43,759 nt of DNA. It comes from Alloalcanivorax xenomutans. GTDB taxonomy: Bacteria > Pseudomonadota > Gammaproteobacteria > Pseudomonadales > Alcanivoracaceae. Each line of letters begins with the position of its first letter. Positions within the stretch are counted from its first letter, which is position 1. Shown here piece by piece: positions 35,776-43,759 of this stretch. The notes beneath the pieces are model-generated. The model searched no databases. It was not told the DNA's origin and was given only the letters and a program-made list of their open reading frames with translations. The translations under genes were made by a program, and so were the position numbers. The stretch spans positions 1-43,759 of the forward strand of contig NZ_OBMO01000031.1 of NCBI RefSeq assembly GCF_900217905.1, in the 5' to 3' direction.

Positions 35776-36822
35776 ATGACCCGTTTGCTCACCACCGTCT
35801 GCACCACCGCCCTGCTCGCCCTGACGCTCGCCCCCCCTGTCCAGGCCCAGGCCCGGGACAGTTTCAAGGTCTGCTGGTCCATCTACGTGGGCTGGCTGCC
35901 CTGGGACTACGGCGCCGCCGAAGGCATCGTCGACAAATGGGCGGACAAGTACGACATCGACATCGAAGTGGTACAGATCAACGACTACATCGAGTCCATC
36001 AACCAGTACACCGCCGGCCAGTTCGACGGTTGCACCATGACCAACATGGACGCCCTGACCATCCCCGCCGCCGGCGGCGTCGACAGCACCGCGCTGATCG
36101 TTGGTGACTTCTCCAACGGCAACGACGGCATCGTGCTCAAGGACGCCGATAAACTCGAGGCCATCAAGGGCCGTCGCGTCAATCTGGTGGAACTGTCCGT
36201 CTCCCACTACCTGCTGGCCCGGGCGCTGGACAGCGTGGGACTCAGCGAGCGCGACATCACCGTGGTCAACACCGCCGACGCCGATCTGGTATCCGCTTTC
36301 AATACCCCCGACGTGACCGCCCTGGCCACCTGGAATCCGCTGCTGGGTACAATCAAGGAGTCTCCGGAAGCCAATCTGGTGTTCGACTCTTCCAAAATTC
36401 CCGGCGAAATCATCGACCTGATGGTGGTGAACACCGACACCCTGAAAGCCAATCCAGCCCTGGGCAAAGCGCTCACCGGCGCCTGGTACGAAATCATGGG
36501 GCACCTCAATGACAGCGGCTTCCGCCAGCATCTGGCCAATGTCGCCGCCACCGACCTGGACGGCCTGCGGATGCAGCTCGACGCCACCCGTCTGTTCGAC
36601 AAAGCCGAGGACGCGGTCACCTTCACCAACAGCCCGGCGCTGAAGGACACCATGCAGAAAGTGGCGGAATTCTCTTTTGACCACGGTCTGCTCGGCGAAG
36701 GCGCCCCGGATGCCGGCTTCGTTGGCGTGGAAACCCCCGCCGGCGTCTACGGCAACAACGGCAATATCAAACTGCGCTTTGACCCAACCTACATGACGAT
36801 GGCCGTCGAGGGTGAGCTGTAA
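35776..36822 (+). CDS. ABC transporter substrate-binding protein (guanidine/urea type)
   Basis: 348 residues with a cleavable signal peptide (LLTTVCTTALLALTLAPPVQAQA) behind a strong AGGAGG site. It belongs to the NrtA/SsuA/TauA-like periplasmic binding family (WSIYVGWLPWDYGAAEGIVDKWADKYDIDIEV, YTAGQFDGCTMTNMDALTIPA, ATWNPLL). Aromatic residues near the start (WxxYVGWLPW) fit a small cationic ligand. Such proteins accompany carboxylase genes under ykkC riboswitches and are presumed to bring in guanidine. First gene of the operon. Confidence 0.9.
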   Translation: MTRLLTTVCTTALLALTLAPPVQAQARDSFKVCWSIYVGWLPWDYGAAEGIVDKWADKYDIDIEVVQINDYIESINQYTAGQFDGCTMTNMDALTIPAAGGVDSTALIVGDFSNGNDGIVLKDADKLEAIKGRRVNLVELSVSHYLLARALDSVGLSERDITVVNTADADLVSAFNTPDVTALATWNPLLGTIKESPEANLVFDSSKIPGEIIDLMVVNTDTLKANPALGKALTGAWYEIMGHLNDSGFRQHLANVAATDLDGLRMQLDATRLFDKAEDAVTFTNSPALKDTMQKVAEFSFDHGLLGEGAPDAGFVGVETPAGVYGNNGNIKLRFDPTYMTMAVEGEL

Positions 36823-36861
36823 CCGGCCCCTCGTGCCTTGTCACCGCCCACAGGAGTCGCC

Positions 36862-37677
36862 ATGAAGAAGTTGATCAACCGGCAACCCGGACGGGTCGCC
36901 ACCTGGGCGCTGGGGCTGTTGCCCTTCGCCCTTCTGCTGGTGGTGTACCTGCTGGCTTCCGACGCCCGCCTGGAAGCCAACCCCAACGACAAACTGCTGC
37001 CGGCGTTCAGTGCCATGGGCGATGCCATTCAACGCATGGCGTTCGAACCCAGCAAGCGCAGCGGCGAGTACCTGTTATGGGCGGATACCCTGGCCAGCCT
37101 CACCCGCCTGGCCATCGGCGTCGGCATCAGCGCCTTGATGGGACTGGTCTTCGGCATTGTCACCGGCACCCTGCCCTATGCCCGCGCCGGGTTGTCCCCG
37201 CTGATCACCGGGCTGTCGCTGGTGCCGCCGATGGCGATCCTGCCGATCCTGTTCATTCTGTTCGGGCTCGGCGAACTGGCCAAGGTGATGCTGATCATCA
37301 TCGGCATTACGCCTTTTCTGATCCGCGACTTGCAGCAAAGGGCCCGGGAGATCCCCGCCGAGCAGGTGATCAAGATGCAAACGCTCGGCGCCAACACCTG
37401 GCAGATCATTCTGCGTCTGGTGTGGCCGCAGATCATGCCGCGCCTGATCAGCGCGGTGCGGCTGTCATTGGGCTCCGCCTGGCTGTTCCTGATCGCCGCC
37501 GAAGCCATCGCCGCCACCGAAGGGCTGGGTTATCGCATCTTCCTGGTGCGCCGCTACCTGTCCATGGACGTGATCCTGCCCTACGTGCTCTGGATCACCC
37601 TGCTGGCGTTCGCCATCGACTTCCTGCTGGCCCGCTATTCCCGCTGGCGTTACCCCTGGTTCCACGGCAGTCACTGA
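36862..37677 (+). CDS. ABC transporter permease (guanidine/urea type)
   Basis: 271 residues starting at 36862 behind CAGGAG. It has about six membrane helices, a leading cytoplasmic segment, and the EAA loop in QQRAREIPAEQVIKMQTLGANTWQIILRLVWPQI. It is a member of the NrtB/TauC-like group, 39 bp downstream of the binding protein gene. It forms the channel for the imported substrate. Confidence 0.93.
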   Translation: MKKLINRQPGRVATWALGLLPFALLLVVYLLASDARLEANPNDKLLPAFSAMGDAIQRMAFEPSKRSGEYLLWADTLASLTRLAIGVGISALMGLVFGIVTGTLPYARAGLSPLITGLSLVPPMAILPILFILFGLGELAKVMLIIIGITPFLIRDLQQRAREIPAEQVIKMQTLGANTWQIILRLVWPQIMPRLISAVRLSLGSAWLFLIAAEAIAATEGLGYRIFLVRRYLSMDVILPYVLWITLLAFAIDFLLARYSRWRYPWFHGSH

Positions 37678-37696
37678 GCAAAGCGAGGAGAAGCCC

Positions 37697-38479
37697 ATGG
37701 CTATCATCGAAATGAACAATCTGTGGAAGGAATACGGCGACCAGGTGGTGCTGGAACGCCTCAACGCCGAGGTGCGGGAAGGGGAATTCGTCACCCTGGT
37801 CGGCGCCTCCGGCTGCGGCAAGACCACCTTTCTGAAAATGCTGCTCGGCACCGAATCGCCCAGCCGGGGCAAGTTGCTGCTGGACGGCGCGCCGATCCCG
37901 GATCAGCCGGACGAGACCCGCGGCATCGTGTTCCAACGCTATTCCGTGCTGCCGCATCTGAGCGCGCTGGAAAACGTCATGCTGGCCGACGAGTTGCACC
38001 GACACAAACTCATCGGCCGCGCCTTCGGCGGCAAACGCAAAGCCTTGAAGGACGCCGCCATGGCCATGCTGGAATCCGTGGGGCTGACCCAGGCCGCCGG
38101 CAAGTTTCCCCACGAGCTGTCCGGTGGCATGCAACAGCGTCTGGCCATCGCCCAGGCATTGATGAAACGGCCGCGCATTTTGCTGCTGGACGAACCCTTC
38201 GGCGCGCTCGATCCCGGCATCCGCCGCGACATGCATCACCTGGTGCTGGATCTGTGGCGGCAACAGGGCCTGACCATCTTCATGGTCACCCATGACCTCG
38301 CCGAAGGCTTTTACCTCGGTACCCGGCTGTGGGTATTCGACAAGACCCGCCTGGACCCGCAAGCCCCCGGCGCCTACGGCGCGCGCATCACCTACGACCT
38401 GCCAGTGGGAGATTGCGACAAAGGCACGCTCACGGCCATCCAGGAGCAGGCGGACGCCACCGCCCGCACCATGGCCTAG
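37697..38479 (+). CDS. ABC transporter ATP-binding protein (guanidine/urea type)
   Basis: 260 residues. Walker A GASGCGKTT, Q-loop in VFQRYSVLPHL, signature LSGGMQQR, Walker B ILLLDEPFGALD and H-loop VTHDLAEG. NrtD/TauB-like. It pairs with the permease to form the importer. GGAGAAG lies nine bases before the ATG. Confidence 0.95.
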   Translation: MAIIEMNNLWKEYGDQVVLERLNAEVREGEFVTLVGASGCGKTTFLKMLLGTESPSRGKLLLDGAPIPDQPDETRGIVFQRYSVLPHLSALENVMLADELHRHKLIGRAFGGKRKALKDAAMAMLESVGLTQAAGKFPHELSGGMQQRLAIAQALMKRPRILLLDEPFGALDPGIRRDMHHLVLDLWRQQGLTIFMVTHDLAEGFYLGTRLWVFDKTRLDPQAPGAYGARITYDLPVGDCDKGTLTAIQEQADATARTMA

Positions 38480-38516
38480 CGCCCGTTTTGATTTGGAAAC
38501 GTACAAGGAGACCTTC

Positions 38517-39233
38517 ATGACCGAACCGCTGTACGACTACACCATGCCCGGTGGCGCCCATTGGTCGTTTCGCCTGCGCCGTGGCACCGCTCTGCGTCTC
38601 ACCGATCTGGAAGGCGGCGCCAACGTCGGCATGCTGTTCTACAACCCGGAAGAAAAACTGGAGCGTTACAACGCTCCGGACACCCTCAAGGGTCAGCACA
38701 CCTTCAAACTGACCCGCGGTAATTGTCTCTACTCCGACATGGGCCGGGTGTTCGCTTCCATTGTCGACGACAGCTTCGGCTGGCACGACACCGTCTGCGG
38801 TAACCTGGACGATGCCCGCCTGCTGGAGAAATACGGTGAGCACAATTACCAGCAATACCGCAACGACTGGACTCTGAGCGGCCACGCCAGTTTCCTCACC
38901 GAGTTGGCAAAATATGGCCTGGGAGAGCGAGACCTGGCCGCCAATCTCAATCTGTTCAGTAAGGTGGTCACCGACGATAACGGACAGCTGCGTTTCGACG
39001 CCGGCGCCGCCCGCGCCGGGGCGCAAATCACCCTGCGTTTCGAGATGGACACGCTGGTGGTGATGCACACCTGCCCGCACCCGCTCAATCCCGCCAGCGA
39101 CTATCCACGCAAACCAGTGCGGGTGGAAATGCTCACCGCCGCGCCGGTGGCAAAGGACGATTACTGCCTGAATTTTCGTCCGGAAAACGCCCGCGCCTTC
39201 GAAAACAACCGCCTCTATCACCTGGGCCTTTAG
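38517..39233 (+). CDS. Urea carboxylase-associated protein (DUF1989), probable carboxyguanidine deiminase subunit
   Basis: 238 residues from the ATG at 38517 behind AAGGAG. DUF1989 fold: YDYTMPGGAHWSFRLRRGTALRLTDLEGGANVGMLFYNPEEKLERYNAPDTLKGQHTF, then GWHDTVCGN and the conserved MHTCPHPLNP near the C-terminus. A pair of such proteins was shown in other bacteria to form a carboxyguanidine deiminase that turns carboxyguanidine into allophanate. Which of the two subunits this is cannot be settled by eye. Confidence 0.88.
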   Translation: MTEPLYDYTMPGGAHWSFRLRRGTALRLTDLEGGANVGMLFYNPEEKLERYNAPDTLKGQHTFKLTRGNCLYSDMGRVFASIVDDSFGWHDTVCGNLDDARLLEKYGEHNYQQYRNDWTLSGHASFLTELAKYGLGERDLAANLNLFSKVVTDDNGQLRFDAGAARAGAQITLRFEMDTLVVMHTCPHPLNPASDYPRKPVRVEMLTAAPVAKDDYCLNFRPENARAFENNRLYHLGL

Positions 39234-39242
39234 GAGACCATC

Positions 39243-39881
39243 ATGATTCGGGAAAGTCAGCTGAAGCCCGCCGATGCTCATTTCCGCGACACCGTCCCCG
39301 CCGGCGATTACTTTCTTAAAGTGCTGAAGGAAGGCGAGACCCTGCGCATCCTCGATCTGGAAGGCAACCAGGCGGCGGACACGCTGTTTTTCAATGCCAA
39401 GGACACCGCCGAGCGCTACAGCGCCATGGACACCATCCGCGAACAGGGCAACGTCTTCCTCACCGCCGGCACCGTGCTGCGTTCCAACCGCAACCGGCCG
39501 ATGCTGGAAATCACCGCTGACACCTGCGGCCGCCACGATACCCTCGGCGGCGCCTGCGCCACGGAAAGCAACACCGTGCGTTACGCGCTGGAAAAACGCT
39601 GCATGCACGCCTGCCGGGACAGCTGGATGCGGGCCGTTAACGAAAATGAGGAATACGGGCTGAGCAAGCGCGACATCACCCACAACATCAATTTTTTCAT
39701 GAACGTCCCGGTGACCGCCGAAGGCGGCCTCACCTTCGCTGACGGGATTTCCGCACCGGGCAAGTATGTGGAAATGAAAGCGCTGATGGATATCACCGTG
39801 CTGATTTCCAACTGCCCGCAGCTCAATAACCCGTGCAACGGCTACAACCCCACGCCCATCGAAGTGCTGATCTGGCACTGA
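39243..39881 (+). CDS. Urea carboxylase-associated protein (DUF1989), second deiminase subunit
   Basis: 212 residues, nine base pairs behind its paralogue. It shares the same fold: [55 protein letters not shown] and the C-terminal [24 protein letters not shown]. It has extra cysteines (MHACRDSW). Together with the previous protein it is expected to deaminate carboxyguanidine between the carboxylase and allophanate hydrolase steps. Confidence 0.88.
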   Translation: MIRESQLKPADAHFRDTVPAGDYFLKVLKEGETLRILDLEGNQAADTLFFNAKDTAERYSAMDTIREQGNVFLTAGTVLRSNRNRPMLEITADTCGRHDTLGGACATESNTVRYALEKRCMHACRDSWMRAVNENEEYGLSKRDITHNINFFMNVPVTAEGGLTFADGISAPGKYVEMKALMDITVLISNCPQLNNPCNGYNPTPIEVLIWH

Positions 39882-39964
39882 CTATCGGAATAAGGCGCCG
39901 GGGACGACCCCGGAAGCCGGACGCTTACGGCGGGACGACCCGCCATCGCCGCAGAGCCGACATC

Positions 39965-42900
39965 ATGTTCAAGAAGGTACTGATCGCCAACCGTGGCGCC
40001 ATCGCCACCCGAATCATCCGTACCCTGAAAACCCTGGGCGTCACCAGCGTCGCGGTCTACGCCGACGCGGACGCCGATTCCCGCCACGTGAGCCTGGCCG
40101 ACGAGGCTTACTGTCTGGGCGACGGCAGCGCCGCCAGCACCTATCTGAATCAGGATAAGTTACTGACACTGATGGCCGAACAGCAGGTGGATGCGGTGCA
40201 TCCCGGCTATGGTTTTCTCAGTGAGAACCCGGATTTCGTCGAGCGTTGCGAAGCCCAAGGCATCGCCTTTATCGGCCCCACCCCGGAACAGATGCGGGAC
40301 TTCGGCCTCAAACACACCGCCCGCCAGCTGGCGGAAGACAATCAGGTGCCGCTGCTGCCGGGCACCGGTCTGCTGACCGATCCGGAACAGGCGCTGGCCG
40401 CCGCCACCGGCATCGGCTATCCGGTGATGTTGAAAAGCACGGCCGGCGGCGGTGGTATCGGCATGCAGATTTGCCACGATGCCGAATCGCTGCGCAAAGC
40501 CTGGGACACGGTACGCCGGCTCAGCGCCAACAACTTCTCCAACGATGGCGTGTTCCTGGAAAAATACATTGAGCGCGCCCGCCACATCGAAGTGCAGGTG
40601 TTCGGCGATGGAAAAGGCCAGGCGGTGACGCTCGGCGAGCGTGACTGCTCCGCCCAGCGCCGCCATCAAAAAGTGGTGGAGGAAACCCCGGCGCCCAATC
40701 TTCCCGAAGAGGTTCGGCGCACTTTGCACGACACCGCACGGCGTCTGATGGCGGCGGTGCATTACCGCAACGCCGGGACCGTGGAATTCATTCTCGACCA
40801 GGATACCAACCGCTTTTACTTCCTGGAGGTGAACACTCGCCTGCAGGTGGAGCACGGCGTCACCGAGCAGGTTTACGGCGCCGACCTGGTGTCCTGGATG
40901 GTGCGGCTGGCCGCCGGCGAACTACCGCCGCTGGAACACCTGGCCGGCGATCTCACGCCGCACGGTCATTCGATCCAGGTACGTCTCTATGCGGAGGATC
41001 CGAACAAGGATTTCCAGCCCAGTGCTGGTCTGCTGACCACCGTGCGTTTTCCTGAAGCGGACGGCCAACGGCTGCGGCTGGACCATTGGATCGAAGCGGG
41101 ACTGACCGTATCCCCGCTGTACGACCCGATGCTGGCCAAGGTCATCGTTCACGAGGATGATCGCGAGCGCGCTCTGGCTGCCCTGGAGCAAGCGCTCGGC
41201 GACACTCTGGTGGAAGGCATCGAAACCAACCGCGAGTATGTGCTGGCGATCCTCGCCGACCCGGCGTTTCGGCAAGGCCGCATGACCACTCGCTATCTGA
41301 ACGACTTCCGCTACCAACCCGATACCCTGGATGTCCTTGCCGGCGGTACCCTGACCACCGTCCAGGATTATCCCGGGCGCGGCGGCTACTGGCCGGTGGG
41401 CGTGCCGCCGTCCGGCCCGTTCGACAGCCTCAGTTTCCGCCTCGGTAACCGGTTGCTGGGCAACGACGAGAATGCGGCCGGCCTGGAATGCACGCTCAAT
41501 GGCCCGACCCTGCGCTTCAACCGCGACACCCGGATCGCGCTGACCGGCGCGGATATGGGCGCCACGCTCGACGGCGAGTCCGTGCCCCGCTACCAGGCGG
41601 TGACGGTGATCGCCGGCCAGACGCTGAAGCTGGGCAAGGTCAACGACACCGGTGCCCGCGCTTACCTGGCCGTGGCTGGCGGCATTCAATGCGAACCCTA
41701 CCTGGGCTCACGCAGCACTTTTACGCTGGGTCAGTTTGGCGGCCACGGCGGCCGGGCTCTGCGCACCGGCGATGTGTTGCATCTGAGCCCGCACGGCGCG
41801 GTCCCGCAAGCCATCGAGGTGCCACCCGCGCTGAAGCCGAAGCTGCGCGATACCTGGACATTGCGAGTCATCTACGGTCCCCATGGCGCACCGGACTTCT
41901 TCACCGACAACGACGTCGCCACCTTCTTCAGCAGCGATTGGCAGGTCCATTACAACTCCAGCCGCACCGGCATACGACTGGTGGGGCCGAAACCGGAATG
42001 GGCCCGCAGCGACGGCGGCGAAGCCGGCATGCACCCTTCCAACATCCACGATAACGCCTATGCGGTGGGTACCATTGATTTCACCGGCGATATGCCGGTG
42101 ATTCTGGGCCCGGATGGTCCGTCGCTCGGTGGCTTTGTCTGTCCCGCCACGGTGATCAAAGCCGACCTGTGGAAACTGGGACAGCTGAAAGCCGGGGATA
42201 AAGTACGCTTTCAACCGGTCTCCCTGGAAGACGCCGACCGTCTGTGTGAAGAACAGGACCGCTGTCTGCAACACCTGAACGCACCCGAACTGGTAGTGAA
42301 GTCCGCCCCTGTGATCACCCCGGTACTGGACCGCCTGCCGGAGGAGGAAGCCGGTGTGGAGGTAGTCTACCGAGCCGCCGGTGACCGTTATGTGCTGGTG
42401 GAATACGGTCCACTGGAACTGGATTTGCGCCTGCGTTTCCGGGCTCACGCCCTGATGCTGTGGCTGGAGCAGCAGCGGATTGACGGCGTGCTGGAACTGA
42501 CCCCCGGCATTCGTTCCCTGCAGATTCATTTCGATCCACGGCAGCTGCCGCGCAACACCTTGTTAACGCTATTGAAGGAAGCAGAACTGTCCTTGCAGCA
42601 ACAGGATGATTTGCAAGTGCCGTCACGTATCGTTCATCTGCCACTGAGCTGGGACGACGAGGCCTGCCGGCTGGCGATCCAGAAATATATGCAATCGGTG
42701 CGCAAGGACGCGCCCTGGTGTCCGAGCAATATCGAATTCATCCGCCGCATCAATGGCCTCGACAGCATCGACGAGGTCAAACGGATTCTGTTCGAGGCCA
42801 GCTATGTGGTGATGGGGTTGGGTGATGTTTACCTGGGCGCCCCGGTGGCCACGCCTTACGATCCCCGTCACCGGCTGGTCACCACCAAATACAATCCGGC

Positions 42901-43555
42901 GCGCACCTGGACCGCGGAAAATTCCGTCGGCATCGGCGGTTCCTATTTGTGTGTGTACGGCATGGAGGGCCCGGGTGGCTATCAATTCGTCGGCCGCACC
43001 CTGCAAATGTGGAATCGCTATCGCACCACCGAGGCCTTCACCAAACCCTGGCTGCTACGGTTCTTCGATCAGATTCGCTTCTACGAAGTCAGCGCCGGGG
43101 AACTGCAACGAATCCGCCGGGACTTTCCCAAAGGCGACTACCCGCTCAAGGTGGAAGAGACCACATTCAGCCTCAATGCTTATCAGGATTTTCTGCGGCG
43201 CAATGACGACAGCATCCGGGCCTTCACCGGGCAGCGGAACCAGGCCTTCGAAGAGGAACTGCAACGTTGGGTGGAAAGCGGCCAGATTCATTTCGAGTCG
43301 CAACAGGATCTGAATGGCGACGACGGCGACGGTCTGCCGGAAGGCACGCCGGTGGAATCCCCCACCGCCGGCAACATCTGGCAACTCAACGTGGCCGAGG
43401 GCGACAATGTGGAAGCCGGCCAGGTGGTGGCAATCCTGGAATCCATGAAGATGGAGATCGAAGTCACCGCCCCGGAAGCCGGCCAGGTGCTGCATATAGC
43501 GCGGCAGGAAGGCCAGCAGATCAACGCCGGCCAGGCCATCATGGTGCTGGGCTAG
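39965..43555 (+). CDS. Biotin-dependent urea/guanidine carboxylase
   Basis: 1196 residues from the ATG at 39965. In order: biotin carboxylase (1-450; [44 protein letters not shown]), a KipA-like carboxyltransferase half (about 460-770; [31 protein letters not shown]), a KipI-like half (about 795-880), the urea-carboxylase-specific C-terminal stretch ([20 protein letters not shown]) and a biotinyl domain with Lys1162 in ESMKME. This is the urea carboxylase architecture. The guanidine riboswitch and DUF1989 partners point to guanidine as substrate (carboxyguanidine as product). The distinguishing Asp/Asn residue could not be placed by eye. No allophanate hydrolase follows within the window. Confidence 0.93.
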   Translation: MFKKVLIANRGAIATRIIRTLKTLGVTSVAVYADADADSRHVSLADEAYCLGDGSAASTYLNQDKLLTLMAEQQVDAVHPGYGFLSENPDFVERCEAQGIAFIGPTPEQMRDFGLKHTARQLAEDNQVPLLPGTGLLTDPEQALAAATGIGYPVMLKSTAGGGGIGMQICHDAESLRKAWDTVRRLSANNFSNDGVFLEKYIERARHIEVQVFGDGKGQAVTLGERDCSAQRRHQKVVEETPAPNLPEEVRRTLHDTARRLMAAVHYRNAGTVEFILDQDTNRFYFLEVNTRLQVEHGVTEQVYGADLVSWMVRLAAGELPPLEHLAGDLTPHGHSIQVRLYAEDPNKDFQPSAGLLTTVRFPEADGQRLRLDHWIEAGLTVSPLYDPMLAKVIVHEDDRERALAALEQALGDTLVEGIETNREYVLAILADPAFRQGRMTTRYLNDFRYQPDTLDVLAGGTLTTVQDYPGRGGYWPVGVPPSGPFDSLSFRLGNRLLGNDENAAGLECTLNGPTLRFNRDTRIALTGADMGATLDGESVPRYQAVTVIAGQTLKLGKVNDTGARAYLAVAGGIQCEPYLGSRSTFTLGQFGGHGGRALRTGDVLHLSPHGAVPQAIEVPPALKPKLRDTWTLRVIYGPHGAPDFFTDNDVATFFSSDWQVHYNSSRTGIRLVGPKPEWARSDGGEAGMHPSNIHDNAYAVGTIDFTGDMPVILGPDGPSLGGFVCPATVIKADLWKLGQLKAGDKVRFQPVSLEDADRLCEEQDRCLQHLNAPELVVKSAPVITPVLDRLPEEEAGVEVVYRAAGDRYVLVEYGPLELDLRLRFRAHALMLWLEQQRIDGVLELTPGIRSLQIHFDPRQLPRNTLLTLLKEAELSLQQQDDLQVPSRIVHLPLSWDDEACRLAIQKYMQSVRKDAPWCPSNIEFIRRINGLDSIDEVKRILFEASYVVMGLGDVYLGAPVATPYDPRHRLVTTKYNPARTWTAENSVGIGGSYLCVYGMEGPGGYQFVGRTLQMWNRYRTTEAFTKPWLLRFFDQIRFYEVSAGELQRIRRDFPKGDYPLKVEETTFSLNAYQDFLRRNDDSIRAFTGQRNQAFEEELQRWVESGQIHFESQQDLNGDDGDGLPEGTPVESPTAGNIWQLNVAEGDNVEAGQVVAILESMKMEIEVTAPEAGQVLHIARQEGQQINAGQAIMVLG

Positions 43556-43621
43556 CAGCCGGACCACGCAGCCGCTGTAAAAGCTTGCCTGCAAGCAAAT
43601 ACCCAACACCGGAAGGCCGGG

Positions 43622-43646
43622 ATTCGCCAGCAGGCTGGCTCCCACA
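43622..43646. repeat. REP-like palindromic element, copy 2
   Basis: ATTCGCCAGCAGGCTGGCTCCCACA, same element type as at 5713-5737. A partial inverted neighbour (GCTGTGGGAG) follows at 43663-43673. It occupies the gap after the carboxylase gene; the rest of 43556-43695 shows no gene. Confidence 0.6.
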
Positions 43647-43695
43647 GTTTGGACTACGAAGCCGCTGTGGGAGATTCTATGGTGCCCTGCAACGC

Positions 43696-43758
43696 TTAAA
43701 AGAGCTTTGCGGGGCAATATTCTTGTTGCTGCTTCATCAGGGCGAAGGCGGTGCGGGC
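43696..43758 (-). CDS. C-terminal fragment of a protein running off the right edge (possible IS110-type transposase)
   Basis: An open frame on the minus strand gives ARTAFALMKQQQEYCPAKLF and a TAA stop (43698-43696). The pattern resembles the tail of IS110-family transposases (ARTAFALL... PAKLF), but only 20 residues are visible and the assignment is tentative. Confidence 0.35.
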   Translation of the reverse strand, partial: ARTAFALMKQQQEYCPAKLF

Positions 43759-43759
43759 G

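Overview
The window is GC-rich gammaproteobacterial chromosome. Gene content and order (guaA-guaB, xseA, a der-bamB-yfgM-hisS-ispG-rodZ-pilF-rlmN-ndk block, a sufBCDS-A-T-E operon with iscR) and short GCAGGCTCCCACA palindromic repeats suggest a Pseudomonas/Alcanivorax-like marine or soil bacterium. No species-level marker is present, so genus is inference.

Layout. (1) 1-2250 is a visibly AT-richer accessory segment abutting the 3' end of guaA. It holds the terminus of an IS3-like insertion sequence, a NotI-type restriction endonuclease gene cut by it, a DNA methyltransferase gene with a one-base frameshift in a poly-A tract, and a GNAT acetyltransferase lying in what looks like an integron gene cassette with a recognisable attC site. 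(2) 2253-7143 carries purine synthesis genes guaA and guaB, divergent from xseA. (3) 7109-12043 is a tight minus-strand cluster of a TonB-dependent receptor, a periplasmic binding-protein-like product and a hybrid histidine kinase. (4) 12143-21570 is a housekeeping run on the minus strand with many ATGA-type overlaps. (5) 21821-28030 is the Suf iron-sulfur operon, headed by a near-consensus IscR box over its -10 element. It faces a minus-strand iscR / IscS-like desulfurase / H-NOX gene set (30344-28049). (6) 30505-30952 has an elongator tRNA-Met with a strong promoter, followed by tandem 140-bp units that each repeat the last 24 nt of the tRNA plus a terminator. (7) 31089-35424 is a set of membrane, TPM/LemA, GIY-YIG, small basic and dienelactone-hydrolase-like genes. 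(8) 35435-43555 is a nitrogen-scavenging operon: NtrC-like sites, a textbook sigma-54 promoter and a guanidine-I riboswitch lead into an ABC transporter, two DUF1989 proteins and a biotin-dependent urea/guanidine carboxylase. The window then ends in a repeat and what may be the tail of a transposase.

How the genes work together. Regions 5 and 8 are the most informative. Region 5 links Fe-S assembly to an IscR sensor and, unusually, to a stand-alone heme-NO/O2-binding protein. Region 8 reads as guanidine uptake and carboxylation under dual control: transcription by nitrogen limitation (sigma-54) and the leader RNA by guanidine. Allophanate hydrolase, needed to finish the pathway, is not in the visible part.
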